64,000 bases of DNA from Cricetomys ansorgei (Eukaryota; Chordata; Mammalia; Rodentia; Nesomyidae), in NCBI GenBank assembly GCA_026225945.1, contig JAMJFZ010001133.1, forward strand, positions 10,599,501-10,663,500, given 5' to 3'. Below, piece by piece: positions 1 to 13,098 of the stretch; position 1 is the stretch's first letter; each line of letters starts with the position of its first letter. A model generated the notes under the pieces. The model saw only the letters and a program-made list of their open reading frames with translations. It ran no database searches and was not told the origin of the DNA. Position numbers and translations under genes: made by a program.

Positions 1-90
1 CCACAGAGCCGCTTCCAGAAGGGAATGCCTAAGTGGAGTTTCCACAAGCTGTCTTTAAGAAAAGTGTGGGGGCATTCCTCTCCCCATCGC

Positions 91-116
91 AAAAAAAAAA
101 AAAAAAAAAAAAAAAA
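91..116 (+). repeat. Poly(A) tract, 26 A
   Basis: Homopolymer of 26 A. The preceding sequence is not recognisable as a SINE, so its origin is unclear. Confidence 0.8.
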
Positions 117-424
117 TCAATTCTTGCTAATGAATAGTCAATATCCCAATGTCTGCAACCATTCTTTGCTTTGATTTAGTTCACCACCCGCTTCTTTTTC
201 CCTGGTAGCTCTCACCTCTGTGGCCATCTCATCCCCCTAGGCCATCTCCACTACCAAGTTCAGGGGCGGCTGTGACGGTTGATGCTGATAGTGGGGTAAA
301 GGCATTCCCAGCTATGCGGAGAGGTTGAGATAGGGAAGGTTCAGCCATCCACCTCTGGCCTTCACCCAGTGTAAACATTCCTTGGGATCTTCACCCGTGT
401 GAAATCAGGAATGCTGTCTCCAGT

Positions 425-760
425 GGGTGGGTGGGTGTATGTGTGTTCGGGTGTGTGTGGACGTGTGTGTGCACAAGGGCATGTGTGCATGCAGAGGGCA
501 GAGGACAAATTCAGTTGTCCTTCCTGAGGAGCTGTCCACCTTGTTTATCGGAACAGGATTTCTCATTGGCTTGGAACTTGTCGTGAAGGCTAGGGGTGTC
601 TGGCTAGTGGACACCAGGGACCTGCCTGTCTCTTCCACCCCAGTGCTAGGATTACAAGTATGTGGTATCATGTCTATCATGACTGGCTTTTTTTTTTTTA
701 ACCTGGGTTCTGAGACTTGAACTTAAGTGTGTATCCTACTGGGCACTAAGGCCTTGTTTA
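425..760 (-). mobile_element. B4-type SINE (ID-B1 fusion), antisense
   Basis: Read in reverse, it has the B4 layout: an ID-like head, a B1-like middle whose complement reads CAGTGCTAGGATTACAAG, and a tail ending in a CA-rich stretch (GT-rich on the plus strand at 427-490). It is divergent, so old. Confidence 0.6.
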
Positions 761-885
761 TACCATAGGAGGTGCCAGGGTGGAATCTACACAATATAAT
801 CACCTTTGATGTGGTCAAGCCTGTCCACAACTCTCCAGTTTTTGTATTTTATATTGTTGTTGTTTGGTTGGTTTTTTTTTTCCTT

Positions 886-1035
886 GTTTGTTTTTTTGAG
901 ACAGGTTTCTCTATGTAACAGCCCTCGCTATCCTGACTCACTCTGTAGACCAGGCTTGCTTCAAACTCACAGAGATCCACCTGCCTCTGCCTTCCGAATG
1001 TTCTGATTAAAGGTGTGCACCACTATGCCTGGCCC
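886..1035 (-). mobile_element. B1 SINE, antisense
   Basis: It opens with a T-run and GAGACAGGTTTCTCTATGTA, continues through TGTAGACCAGGCTTGC and ends near CACCACTATGCCTGGCC. This is the complement of a full-length B1 with its A-tail. Confidence 0.85.
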
Positions 1036-1109
1036 TGATCTGCGCCCTTTAATTGCCCTGGTATTGACATACATGCCTCAGAAATATGGAGCTTAAGAAT
1101 CGCAAAGAA

Positions 1110-1345
1110 GGGGCTAGAGAGAGAGAGGGCTTGTGATTAAGAGCACCTGTTGCTCTTGCCGGGTACCCGTTTCAATTCCCAGCACGCACGTGGTGGTTCG
1201 CAGCATGTGTAACTCCATTCCGGAGGGATTGGATTCCCTCTTCTGACTTCCATGAGCGCTAAGCACACAGATACACATGCACAGATACACATGCACTTGC
1301 CGGAAAAATATTCACACATAAAATAAAACGAATAAACAAACAAAA
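1110..1345 (+). mobile_element. B2/B3 SINE
   Basis: The tRNA-derived head resembles GGGGCTAGAGAGAGAG...TTAAGAGCACC with box B-like TTTCAATTCCCAGCA. It continues through a B3-like middle to an A-rich tail with AATAAA-like units. Confidence 0.8.
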
Positions 1346-2167
1346 AGGAATGCCAAAGAAGGGGAGAGACACTCCCTTGCCCAGTTCTCCTGTAAGAATA
1401 GAGCTAAGCAAGAGAGAGACGTGGGAAAGGGTGCACAAAGAGGGTCCTTACGGATGCACTGACACTGGTTTTTCATAGGCCACTCCACTTTCATACAAAC
1501 TTGGACCCTCGAAAGACAAAGAGAAGAGGCAAGAAAGCAACGCACGGGAGGTAACTATGGTGCTCCAATCTGTGCAGTCAAGAGGGAGAGAGAAAAATAC
1601 CTTTTCTAACTTCATCTGGCATCACCTGAAAACGCTGGACTTTGGGAGGCTATTAGAAAAAGGTTAAGTAGGGGAGCAGATAATGATGTACCAGGGGACC
1701 TGTGTCGGGGTTGTTTGAACAGCGCTCAGAAGCAATTGCTGTTGAGAGCTGGTGACCACTTTAAAGAGCACTGGAAGAAGGCAGGGTCTGCGAGAAAAGC
1801 CTCCTTGGGGCCCTGCGAGCAGGCGGCTGAAGGCTTTCAGTGCTGTACAAACATCCCCAGAAACCTCGGTTCTCTGTTCTTTCATCCAAGTTGACTAGGT
1901 GTGCACAGCTGGCAAGTATTTCCTCCGTCGGCATACTGTCTTACATTGTCCTCAGCATCCGTGTAGTTTTATGCATATGTGGCTTTACAGACACGACTGC
2001 ACACCCCCCTCTCTGTCATTGTAAACTTCGGAGGTTTGGAGTCTGAGTCTTTAACTTCTTGTTGAATTTGTTCAGAATGAAGCTGCCCACCAGTTGTTTA
2101 ATATTATTGTATCAGTGAGCTCAATTCAAAGTGTGAGTACCAACCGCCACAAATACGTTGGCAGGCC
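1346..2167. other. Unique intronic sequence
   Basis: Nothing gene-like or repetitive is recognised. Only short chance frames occur. Confidence 0.5.
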
Positions 2168-2283
2168 AAGAGGGATGATGGCTTACACCTGTAGTCTCGG
2201 CACTCAGGAGGCAGGGGGAGGAGGATCTCGAATTGGAAGCCAGCCTGAGCTACAAAAAGAGACCCTGTCTCAAAATAGTAAAA
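2168..2283 (+). mobile_element. B1-like SINE (older type)
   Basis: GATGGCTTACACCTGTAGTC, CACTCAGGAGGCAG and GAGACCCTGTCTCAAAA follow the 7SL-derived B1/PB1 order. Confidence 0.7.
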
Positions 2284-2959
2284 TCTGCATAACTTAAAAA
2301 TTAGATAAAACTTTTCCTGGCCCTAAAACTCATTCTCTTATAAAAGTGGCAGCACTACCCAGAGGAATGTGTGCTGTCAATCACAAGATGATGAACATGA
2401 GCCACTGAAACCATCATCCTGGCTTAATGTCCCTGGCACTTTATGATGGTAACTACATACTATATAATTACACGGTTCCCAGAAGATACTTAAAATTGAA
2501 TCACAGGGTATTTTGTGAATGTTTGGGACAACGACTAGAGGCTCGCAAAGTGATGGGATTGCAATGCTTGCCAGCTACAATGCAAAAAAGCACCCCTAAA
2601 ATTCAATTAGAAGAGTTCTTTAGGTATTAAATAATTATAACACAAATCTTACTAGGGCAAAAGGTTTTTTTTGAATATATATATTTGAACTGTCCTCGGA
2701 GTCCCCAAAGATTTTATTTCTTAACAGTTGATAAAAGCAACGTGGCTATATTTCTAGATTCTGATTTTCTCCTCCCAAACCAGAGCCTCCCGGCCACAGG
2801 CAGAGTGTGCAAACCCAGTGTCCTTTGACTGCTTGCTTATTTGGTCACTCGGAAAGTGAGCGGGGTCTTGCTATATTTGTCTCACAAATATGCTGCACAG
2901 TAGAATATCTGCAAGCATTCTGAAAATGCAAAAGGACAGTAAGGATATTTAGAGACTTA

Positions 2960-3095
2960 TGGGTGGGCAAGATGGAGGGTAAATGCATTGCTACTAACCC
3001 TGATAGCCTGAGTTTGACCCCCAAAGTACACGTGGTGCATGAAGAGGAACCAACTCCTGAAAGTTGTTCTCTGACCTCTGTATGCACTCAATATG
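2960..3095 (+). mobile_element. Degenerate B3-like SINE
   Basis: A weak tRNA-like head (GATGGAGGGTAAATGCATTG) and CCTGAGTTTGACCCCC are followed by GTTCTCTGACCTCTGTATG. The order is that of B3, with heavy divergence. Confidence 0.4.
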
Positions 3096-3099
3096 GCAA

Positions 3100-4052
3100 T
3101 CTGTCCCTTCTGGCCCTCTATTTATCCCCCAGCCATCCCTTCTGCCATCTTTTCACCTCTCCCTCTGGAACCGGCAATGGCTGCAGTAGAACCAAGAGGC
3201 CAACAGTACAGAAAAATATCAAGCGGCTTGCTCCCTAATTTAGGAGACCCGAGGGAAGGAGCTTGTACGGATGCGCAACCAAGGAAAGGCTCACACACAG
3301 TTGCCGGTACAACCCAATTAGCAAGTCAACGGAATAGAGGACCCCGGTCTTGCTTCAGGATATTCTGAATCATTTCAAGAGCAAGGTACAACAGTCCCTG
3401 AACCCTGACTTAACAAGTACAAACCCACTCACAGAAGATTTACAAGCACACCAATTCTCTGAACTTCAAAACAATTTTTTTTTTCAAGGCCAATCATCAA
3501 AAGTGAAAAGGATAAGGGAAAAATATATCATATCCCCCAGCACAGCCCTGAGTAGTTAGCTCACCAAACAGGACAAGGAGGCATATTCGTAAGTCCAGAC
3601 TCTGCCAGATCTCATCAGAGGGAACCACTCTCCCGGACAGTGCAGTATTCAGAGTAGAACCTCGAGCATCTCAGCTCGGGTGTTTGTATGCTTTCAGAAC
3701 ACCTCAGGTGTTCTACTGATAGCATGGGCAGATCATTAGCAATTCAACAACCCCACAGAAATCCAACACCTGCAAACAATGCAAAACGCCAAGAACCTAG
3801 GCGTCCCTTTTCCCAGCAGTGCACAATTATTTTATACAGGACTAAAAATAAACTTCCCCAACACAGCCCAGCGTGTAAATAAAAATCTCTGATTAGTCAT
3901 TAGTAGGTTATCATATATACATGCATATGTATAATTAAGAGGCGGCAGCACTGGCCTTGTAATGACATTTGTTCATGAGAAAAAGGAATCCATTTATCCC
4001 AACATCATAACCAAATCAACCTTCATAGATGTTATACATCCAAAGGTTTCAT
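3100..4052. other. Unique intronic sequence
   Basis: AT-rich and without recognised genes or repeats. The open frames here are short and without codon bias. Confidence 0.45.
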
Positions 4053-4311
4053 AGGGGCCAGGGAGATGGCTGAGTGGGTAAGCCCTTGCCACAAAAGCAT
4101 GAGGACCTGAGTTCAAATCCCCAGTGCCCGTGTAAATGCCACAGTGGGTGTGATAGCTGGCTTGTAATCCCAGCACCCTGGAGGTGCAGATAAGTAACCC
4201 CTGAAGCAAACTATTTGGCTAGACCGTGGTATCAGTCATCCTACCACGAGATTTAAGAAAGAAAGCAATAGAAGAAGGCACTGAACATCCACCTCTGGTC
4301 TCTACATGCAC

Positions 4312-4340
<29 letters not shown>
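4053..4340 (+). mobile_element. B4-type SINE with (AC)n tail
   Basis: The head GGGGCCAGGGAGATGGCTGA and GAGTTCAAATCCCCAGTGCC is followed by a B1-like TTGTAATCCCAGCACCCTGG. It ends in CTCTACATGCACC and a perfect (AC)n run from 4312 to 4340. Confidence 0.7.
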
Positions 4341-4342
<2 letters not shown>

Positions 4343-4344
4343 AA

Positions 4345-6030
4345 AAAAACCAAGGTCCCACAGAGACCAAGAATATGGTGGCATTTGGTGCTCCTCAATC
4401 AGAGCTTTGAGTGCCACCCATTTCTTCCTCTCAGTTCCTGGAATAAAAATATTCTGTCTCACGGAGCACAATAGCACAGGCTACAGCCTCTCCTCATGGA
4501 GTGTGAGCCTTGCTGGGTCTCGCCTTCTGTTGAGTTTGAAAGAACCTCTTCCGGAACCATGTGTCCTTTTCGGGATCATTCCCAGACTTTGAGGGCAAAG
4601 GAAAGAAGCCAGAACGGGTGGCCCTTACCAAGAGAGAGTAGAAGCCATCCAGGATTCTCTGGCCTTGAGCACAGGCAGACAGGGTGGCAGAGGAGACCTC
4701 TCCAGAAAGTGGAGTTAATTAGCCTTTTTATGCACACACACATGCTGACTTCACACATTCAAAAAATAGACCTAGGCTAACATAGGGCCTGTTTTAGCCC
4801 GCTGTGTACAGACTAGAGAGATGGGGACTCACTCTTTTTTTGTAGCAGGAGCCCTGCCTCTAGCATCCTTGCCAGGCTTAGCTGGTAGAGCCTTAGGAAT
4901 GAGGACTCAAAGTGAAAAGGCTCTGAAAAATGCTAAAAATACAAACAACTTTCACTTTCACCAGGAATACTGAGTATCCAGGAACCCACACATTTATTAA
5001 TTAATTAGTACACATGTTTAAAAATGCTCTCTTTGTGATGCGGCCACTGAGTGGCCGTGCAAACAGGCCCCAGTGTCTCCTTGTGGAACAAACGGTTTGC
5101 ATGAGTGACCAGAGTCAGGAGCGGTGAATGCTCACGGAACGCGAGCTCCTGGGTCTGGCCCGAGACAGCTACAGTACAGCAAGGCTGGCCCGAGGCCAAG
5201 CGCACGTCTGCCAGGGAGACAGGAAGTCACTGAGAGCTACCACAGACCCACAGCTCAGAGAGTTCCCCAAACAAAAGCCAGCCGCCGACTTCCACAACTG
5301 GCCTGCCATGACACCATATGGTCAGCAACATTGTATTGCTACAACATAGAGGCCATCTTCAGGGTCCTGCATGCCACATACTGTTGACTTTCACTATTTT
5401 ATGACATTTTTGGAAATTCACTTTGGTGTAACTTAGCTTGGTGCACAGGGAGAAAAATGGTACCTCCTCACACCCTTCCCGATTCAGCCCAATGAATCCC
5501 TTCTTCATATCAAAAAGTAACAAGCACCAGCCACTTAATGTTTATTCATGGGGCATGGGGGAGGCGAGTGGAGGCAGCCCTCTGTGTGGACAGAAGAAAA
5601 AACTGTACATTTATAGTTTCTCACTCTGATCCTGTTGGCACTAGGTTTAACTTATAGGGGAATCCAATCCTTTTGGCTCTTCCCTTTCTTCTCTGAGAGT
5701 ACCCACTTCAAAGATTTCTCTGGTCACTGTGTGGAGACCGTGCTGCTGAGAGCTGCCACAGGCAGAGACAGATGGACTTAACTATAAACACCATGGAAGC
5801 ATTTTCTACCTCGGTGAAATCTGTCGAAAAAGCCCCTCTTCTCTCCTCTGAGCAGTAAGGCATGCTCTCCCACAGCAGCCTAGTGAGAACCTCTCCATCT
5901 CTTCCTCATGCATTATGATGAACTCCCATCGTTGATACGGGCTTCATTTGGTCCATCAAGGAAGAGCCACAGATAAACTAGAGACAGTGGAATTCCAAAC
6001 TCCATTTACTTTCTGCCTTGAGGGATCTCT
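4345..6030. other. Unique intronic sequence
   Basis: No gene or clear repeat is seen. A palindromic TTAATTAATTAG patch at about 4998 is noted without assigned function. Confidence 0.45.
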
Positions 6031-6035
6031 CATTT

Positions 6036-6120
6036 CTCTGTTTTTCTGTCTGTCGCTCTCTGTCTCTCTCTGTGTCTCTCTCTGTGTCTGTCTCTGTCTC
6101 TCTGTCTCTGTGTGTGTGTG
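6036..6120 (+). repeat. (TCTG)/(TCTC)n pyrimidine-rich simple repeat
   Basis: Imperfect TCTC and TGTC units end in a (TG)n run. It directly precedes an antisense B3 and probably expanded from its tail. Confidence 0.8.
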
Positions 6121-6159
6121 TGATTTATTTGCTTTTGGTTTATGTGTGTTTTGACTGAG

Positions 6160-6340
6160 TGTGTGTATATGCACCAAGTGCATGCAGTGTCTGTGGAGAC
6201 CAAGAGGCAGCATCAGATTCCCTAGAACTGGAGTTACAGACGATTGTAAGCTACCATTGCAGGTGCTGGGATTTGAACCACGGTCCTCTGGAAAAGCAGC
6301 AGTGCTCTTAACCCCTCAGCCATCTCTCCAACCCCCTCAT
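6160..6340 (-). mobile_element. B2/B3 SINE, antisense
   Basis: CCTAGAACTGGAGTTACAGA, GGTGCTGGGATTTGAACCAC and CCCCTCAGCCATCTCTCCAA are the reverse complement of B3 from middle to head. Confidence 0.85.
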
Positions 6341-6344
6341 CCGT

Positions 6345-6568
6345 TGGTTTGTCTTGTTTGGTTTGGAAACAGTCTCACATATCCCAGGATGGAAAGGAAC
6401 TCAGCAAATAGCTAATGATAAGCCTGAACTTGGGTTTCTCCTGCCTCTACCTCCTTAGTGTTGATTCTAGTGTGTGCCACCACGACCAGTTTTGTGCAAT
6501 GCTCAGGGTCAGACCAGAACTTCCCACAAGCTAAGCAGGCACTCTACCAACTGAGCTACGTCCCCAGA
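6345..6568 (-). mobile_element. B4/RSINE1-type SINE, antisense
   Basis: A B1-like complement (CTCCTGCCTCTACCTCCTTA) is followed by an ID-like complement ending ACCAACTGAGCTACGTCCCC, the expected ID-B1 fusion in reverse. Confidence 0.65.
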
Positions 6569-6569
6569 C

Positions 6570-9284
6570 AGTAACCACTTACTTGCTTCCAAGTTTTCCT
6601 ATTAATCCAGAAATCAGAAAATTAAGTAGACAATAGAAGGGTAACCCACCCCACCTTGAATCTCTTCCTGTACAGATGTTGAAACTGTTTACCTTTTGTA
6701 AAGAAGCCCCACATTAGAAGGGGCAGGAGGAAGCCAAGTGAGCATTCATTGAATTGTATTCTTGAAACTCACTTCCCCAACTATATGAGCCACCAAAGTG
6801 AAAGGAAAACTAATGTTTAAGGGCAGGTGGCTGTTAAATAGTTCCCTCAAAATAATGCATAATTATGAGAAGTTAAAGGGCACAGTGCGGGGCCTACAGA
6901 TTTTAACCCCAACGGCTGCACTCATCCTTCCTCCTGTACCAAATGCACTGGAGTCCTCCGCTGAAAAGCCCCGTTTGGAAAATTAAAAGGGTGATATTGT
7001 TAGACTACAGCTTGAAGAAGAAAATCACAGAAGTGATCACTTCATTGTGTCACCCGCGCTGCCTATCAGACTGTGCCTCTTGACAGGGGAGAATCTCTTG
7101 TGTGGATCCGTCTCCCTAAGAGTAGTGACTGAACCCTTTAGCCAATCCTCTAGCCACACTCCTGGAGTCTGTCAGAACTAATTCTCTCTCGCCTCGAATG
7201 TATTGCTCTTTGGTGTATCATAAACACATAGATTACACAAAGTTGATGAAAACAAGTGAAGTGTGCATTACACTGTGGAGGGAAAGGCAGTCGTAAATAA
7301 TTATCCCTCCAATCCACTATCTGTGCTAATACAGCAATGAAAATGACTTGAGAAGTGGATGTGAATACCACTGGCAGCCAATCCCCTCTCCTCATCCATA
7401 TATGGCAGTTCCCACCCCCAGGAGCCAATTCCAGAAACTCCTACTGGAGCAGAAAGGCAAGGAAACTTCTCAGCTTTGTGATCCTTCCACACCCCAGAGG
7501 ACAGGTGAATGTGCAGCCTACCAAACCAGTTAATGCAAACAACCTGAGCCCCAGAAGAGGGAACAAAGGCTGGGCTCCGACAAGTACATACTATCATTAA
7601 GCTGTTGTTACATATTCTGGAAGTTCCAGTTCCAATCTTAGTCACAAATTTAAAAGTTACTAAAAGCCCCTGAATGATTCCCATCAGACTTTCGAATCTA
7701 AGAATGGGATCAAGATCTGAAAAAGCAACGTGCCTTTTGGATTTCAACAGCCTGGCTACCAGATACTCCTGATGCCTCAAAGACCTGTTTATCACTCTTT
7801 GTTATCATCGAAAAATCATCTTTCCATCTACTTCACTATGGACTACAGATATATCCCATTCTGATGAATAAAATTTGCCAAGAACATATTCTTGCATGTG
7901 GAGATATTTCTGCTTATCTGCTGTCAGGACCAACGACTTTCTCAAATATTCTTTCAGCAAGGTGTGAGGAAGCAGCACCAAATCCAAGCTCGATTTTCTC
8001 CAGGCTTCATTGAAGTTGGCTTAAAAATCCAATAGCAGCTGCAAACCATTGAGAAATTCCTAGTGAAACTACAAACACATTTCCAACCATGTAGCCATTA
8101 CAACTTCTCAACTGAGAAAGTTGACAATTGTGTAAAAGCAGCTGTTTACCCCAACATCCAGGAATCTTGGTGGGGGGGGAAAGGGCCACTGCAAGACGTG
8201 ACTGGGAAGGGAAAGATCCACACACATCACCCCCAGGTGAGGAAATATCTGAGCTGATTGAAGACAGACAACACCTGGGAGCCGCCACTCTCATGGCCTA
8301 CACCTGCGCTCCCCCAGAGGATAAGAGGGAGCCCAGCGTTAGAACAGGAAGGGACCTTCTGGGGAGATGCCCAACTCCTGCTACTTACACCTTCAGAAAC
8401 CAACACTCAAGAACAAACAACCAAAATCACCTCACCTCATTTATTTTAGTCAGTGTCTCTAAAGTGGACGGCATGTTAAACTGACATCAATCATATATGT
8501 TTGCATAAAATTTAGCCTTAATCCCCAGTTGGGGAACTTTTTCTATGGCTCTTCTCTCAAGATTAGCCTTGAACCTTAGAGTTTTGTTTTGGGTTTGGGT
8601 TTTGTTTTTTTAAATAAAGTACCCACCTTTTCTAAGTTCTAGTTTTTAAGAATTCTATAATATGGTTATTTTTACAGGTCATTTCTGGAGTCTTTAATAA
8701 GAAAATGTTTTCGAAGGGGTTAGAAGTTAGATGTTTACCAAAACAAAGCTGTATTCTCAATTGCCCTGAAAATGTTTTTTATTATAATCGGGCAGCTATG
8801 ACATAACTAGTATTCCAAACACTTGGGTAACCATGTGCTCTGCTATAATCAGTACAAAAGTAAAGGTCATATTCATGCCAAATTCAAGACCTCTGTATAC
8901 CTTGTACGTAATAAAAGTTACCCTTAAGGAAAAAACTCCCATGCAAGAAAGACACAGACTCAGGAACACCGAAAGCAAACAGAAGAAAAGACACGTGCCT
9001 GGGGGAACAAATAGTTAACCAAGTTGTCCCGGAAGAGGCAGAGGTTGGAACAGCCACTTCCCAGCAGCAACTCCAAGACTCTTTTTGTTTGACACTGGGT
9101 GTGCAAGATTCACGGTGAGGGGAGAACCTTCTTATTTTGTGCACCCAGCGACTCTTCACCATTTAAGCGACTGAAACGGAAGGAACAGAGCTATTGTTAG
9201 AAGGAAGCTTTTCCCAGAGCCTGTACTGAATATATGGCTGCATTAGCTAGCTAGAGACTTTTGTGGGACAAAGAGTGGCGGAAT
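6570..9284. other. Unique intronic sequence
   Basis: No recognised gene. A 164-codon minus frame at 7301-7795 and a 118-codon plus frame at 8128-8484 show no domain or motif and are treated as chance. Confidence 0.45.
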
Positions 9285-9606
9285 GGACTTGGGGAGATAG
9301 CCTCGCTGGTAGTGTGTTAATCTTGCAAACACAGGGACATGAGTTTGATCTCCCAAAACCCACATTAAAAAGAAAAAAACAACCACTACAGGATGGTGCA
9401 CATGCAAATCTAGTGCTGGGTAGATTCCTGGGGTTCGATGATGGCCAGCCAGCCTAGACTATTTGGGGGTACCAGGCCAGTAAGACACTGTGTCAAGAAA
9501 CAAAACAAAAGAATAACAGAAAGTAGACTTCGCCCGAGGAATGGCACTTGAGGTTGTCTTCTGGCCTCCATACACATGCGCACATACGTGCACCCACACA
9601 CACATA
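9285..9606 (+). mobile_element. B4-type SINE
   Basis: An ID-like head (TGGACTTGGGGAGATAGCCT) and GAGTTTGATCTCCC are followed by an A-rich joint and a B1-derived AGTAAGACACTGTGTCAAG. It ends in TTGTCTTCTGGCCTCC and a CA-rich tail. Confidence 0.65.
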
Positions 9607-10448
9607 AGCCTGCACACAGAGAAGTAGCTAATGAGCATCGTAACTATAAGCTAGAGACTAATGCTTAGCTTGCAGGAATTACGTGGAAGAGTAGAAGATG
9701 AGTAGGTTCCCAGTTATCTTACCCTTCTGGTTTATTCTCTGGTCACTCACTGCCACCCTTCCTTATCTTGTTTAGGTCCTACCTAGGTCCTACTGTTCCC
9801 AAGACAAAAATGAATCAAAAGAGTTGTATAGGAGATGAGAAAGAGAGAAACCCAAAGGTCAGAGGTACGTGAGGCCAGGAGACAGCAGAATTGAGGACCT
9901 AGCAAGGCCAGGCAAGGAGCAGCAAGGCCATGTTCCTCAAACCTGGTTCCTTTTCAAACGGATCTGCCTCCTTACAGGTAAAGCCAAGAGACAAGGCCTT
10001 CCCCTGGGGAGAACATGGCTCTGTAGAAAATGGGGCCGCTCAGACAGGCTGCCAAGAGAGACTCCTGCAGCCCAGGGCTGCACAGGCACAATAGTGCAGT
10101 AGCAAAGAACACTCCAGCCACAGTGTCCTGTGTGATAAGGCTGCTCGTGCAAAGGCAAATCCAAATAGCCACAATTATGGAGGGGCCATGTTGGGGCGCA
10201 ACAGAGAGTGATGGGACTTCTGTCTGAGCAAACTCTGTGAGAGGACTATGGAGGCAAGTCCATTCTCCAGCATTTCCCATGGCCAGCCGGCCAACACATT
10301 GTTATTACCACATTACACAGGCGACTGGGTTAGTCAGGGCAATTTAACCCGGAGGAAGTGGCATCTCGCAGAACTGAGATTTTGGCCACTTGAATGCACA
10401 CCCATAGACACCCATGTATTACTCAGCTAACTGAACAACCTGCCCCCC

Positions 10449-10493
10449 AACACACACACACACACACCACCACCACCACCACCACCACCACCA
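10449..10493 (+). repeat. (CA)n followed by (CCA)n microsatellite
   Basis: About ten CA units run directly into nine CCA/CAC triplets. Confidence 0.9.
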
Positions 10494-11019
10494 CACAACC
10501 AGGCTTGGGAAGCACAACACCAGGAAAGGCAAGGAGGGTCACAGACTCCCTAAAGCCTCCACTTTAAGACAACAGAAGAGAAAGAACATCATTCCTGTAA
10601 GACACAACTGTTTTAAGGGATATTTTACTCCTGTGTGCTGTTTTGGGGTGAAGGCCTTGCTTCCTACCCATTTACACCTCTGTGCTAGCCACTCTGATCT
10701 CCACCTGAAAAGGCTTCGTTTTGTTTTGTTTTTAATTACAGTTCATTCATTGTTTACAGTTGAAGGTGACCGGAACGTGCAATCAAAGGTCTCTGGCTAG
10801 GTGATCAGAGAAGACTCTGATCGCCCCCAGCTGAGGATGATGACAGACCCAGAGATACCATTGTTTTGTAATGAAGGCCTATACGTGGAAAATACCTAGC
10901 CGGCCTGGTATTAAATCCCTGAGACTTATTACGGCTTGTAATTAATAAATACCTTGAAAAACCAACCATGGACATTGATTAACACACAACCTTTACAACT
11001 CACTGATATCCTAAACAGG

Positions 11020-11095
11020 ACTAAGGGTAGCTCAGTGGAACAGCACTGGACTCTTATGCAGAAGGCCCTAGGTTCAACCCTTAGCACAAGAACCG
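11020..11095 (+). mobile_element. ID SINE
   Basis: GGGTAGCTCAGTGGAACAGC and AGGCCCTAGGTTCAACCCTT match the tRNA-Ala/BC1-derived ID head with A and B boxes. Divergent. Confidence 0.7.
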
Positions 11096-11194
11096 AAGCT
11101 GAGGGCAGAGACCAACAATTGTTACCAGAGGTGACTACTTTTTTGAAAGCAAAACAAAACATACATTCTTATGTACAGTTCGATTTGTTTATTC

Positions 11195-11290
11195 TGTTAG
11201 GGCCAATCAGCTCTCTTCTTCCATCACATGGGTCCTAGGGATCAAATCCAAGGAGTCAGGCTCGGCAGCAAGTGCCTGTACCCACTAAGT
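11195..11290 (-). mobile_element. B3 SINE fragment, antisense
   Basis: CTCTCTTCTTCCATCACATG, GGGATCAAATCCAAGGAGTC and GCAAGTGCCTGTACCCACT follow the reverse B3 order. Confidence 0.65.
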
Positions 11291-11692
11291 ACAGAATTAT
11301 CATTTGTCCTATTGTATGCTGCAATACGTATACATCATATCAAACCCTATTGGATTAAGAGACTTTTCTGCCAGCTGCTTTTTTTTTCCTACCTACTTTA
11401 TACACAGAAAGAAACTACCTTCACTACAGAAATTCTCAAATATGTGCAAGGGATGTGTAGGTAAGGGACTGCAGCATTTAATTGCCAACAACTGAGAATC
11501 GGACACGAGACCTTGCCTCGAAAAACAATCAAGCAAGCAAACAAGCACACAAACAAAAATGGAGAAGCCAAGCACAGTGTCTACCAATAAGGGTTCTTCC
11601 ACCGTACTGTGGGGCATTCATAATGATCAAAAAGAAAGAGCTGAGGCTCCAGGAGTACCACACGAGGCAGACATCGAAGGCATGACACACGG

Positions 11693-11900
11693 GGGCTGAG
11701 GGTGGGAGCTCAGTCGGTAGAGTGCTTGCCTAGAATGCAGGGAGGCCTGGGTTCGGTTCCCAGCACTGTATCAAACAGATGTGTGGCCTGCCCATGCCCA
11801 TAATCCCAGCACTCTGGAGGTGGAGGCAAGAGGGTATGAAGTTCAAGCTCATCCTTGACTACTGAGCAACTTCCAGGCCAGTCAAGAATACAGGAGACTT
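11693..11900 (+). mobile_element. B4/RSINE1-type SINE (ID head plus B1)
   Basis: The ID head GTGGGAGCTCAGTCGGTAGA and GGTTCGGTTCCCAGCACTG is followed by B1-like CATAATCCCAGCACTCTGGA. Confidence 0.75.
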
Positions 11901-11931
11901 TGTTTTGTTTCATTTTTAATTACGTCCATTC

Positions 11932-12088
11932 ATTGTGTGTGTGCGTGTGTGCGTGGTGCTCGCAGATGTCAACGAACAACTTGTGGGAGTCAGTTCTCTC
12001 CTTTCGTCATGTGGGTCCCACGTATTGAACTCAGGCCCCCAGGCTTAGCAGCAATCATTTTTACCCACTGAGCCATCTTGCCAGCCCA
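11932..12088 (-). mobile_element. B3 SINE, antisense
   Basis: A GT-rich start is followed by AACTTGTGGGAGTCAGTTCT, GTATTGAACTCAGGCC and ACTGAGCCATCTTGCCAGCC, the reverse complement of B3. Confidence 0.85.
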
Positions 12089-12949
12089 TACATCCAGAAA
12101 ACTGCAGGCTACCTACCTATGCAATGGGGGAAAAAAGTTTATTTTAGGGTAATAATGCAATATGATTCCACTTATGTAAAAATCTAATCTGTAGTTACAC
12201 ACAACTAGTGGCAGAGAGACGAGTCGAATACACTAAATCACAGCGACTGAACGGTTTAGTGAGTGGCACTGAGGGAGGAAATTAAGCCACGCTTACTGTT
12301 GGCTTTCATTTAGTAATTTATCCAAGCAGCAATCCGAGCTTCCTCCGATCACAGATAGATCCTTTCAGGATCCCAAGACGTGTAAGAATGAATAAAGAGA
12401 CAGACTCCCTGCCCTGGTCCTTCTCCCATGCTCTGGCCAACTCTAAAAGTCTCGCTGGCACCCCGCCACTCGCCAAGACAGCCCATTCCATCTCGAGACA
12501 GCTTCCATTTTCATAAAATTGGTTTTTAAAATATATATTACACCAAAACCTGGTTTCTAATAACCGCCAACCGGGGATCCTAAATTTATCCCCTTGAGGT
12601 CTAAAGGAGCACCTCTAATCCTCTCTTTGCGGGACAGCCCTTCAGATGTTTTCAAATAGCAGCCCTGATAATCCTTCCCTACAGGACACATTCAGCTCTA
12701 CCCACTGCACACCACTGGTCACGTGTCCATGGCTTCCAACACTTGCACCTTCCCGCTTTCTTCTAGCTAAGGGCTCTCCTTTTGTTGACTCTCCTCTGAA
12801 GCCCTGATCATGATGCTGCACACACCACCCAGTCAGAAAGAAAGAGAAAAGAAAGTAAAAACAAAATCCAACTGCCTTCAACGATCAAGCCCTTAACATG
12901 CCAATGGATCTGACCCAAAAAATAACTGTGTGGGAAAATGTGAACTGTA
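12089..12949. other. Unique intronic sequence
   Basis: No gene or repeat recognised. Confidence 0.5.
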
Positions 12950-13098
12950 TCAGGGTGTGGCAGCATACATTTGCAATCCCACAATCTTGGAGGCGGAGCC
13001 AAGACCACCAGGAATTCAAAAACTTCCTCAGCTACATAGTGAGTTTAAGGCCAGCATAAGCTATGGGAGACTTTGCAAAAAAAAAAAAAAAAAAAACC
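12950..13098 (+). mobile_element. B1-like SINE with 20-nt A tail
   Basis: GTGGCAGCATACATTTGCAA, AATCTTGGAGGCGGAG and a terminal A run (13077-13097) follow the B1/PB1 order with divergence. Confidence 0.65.
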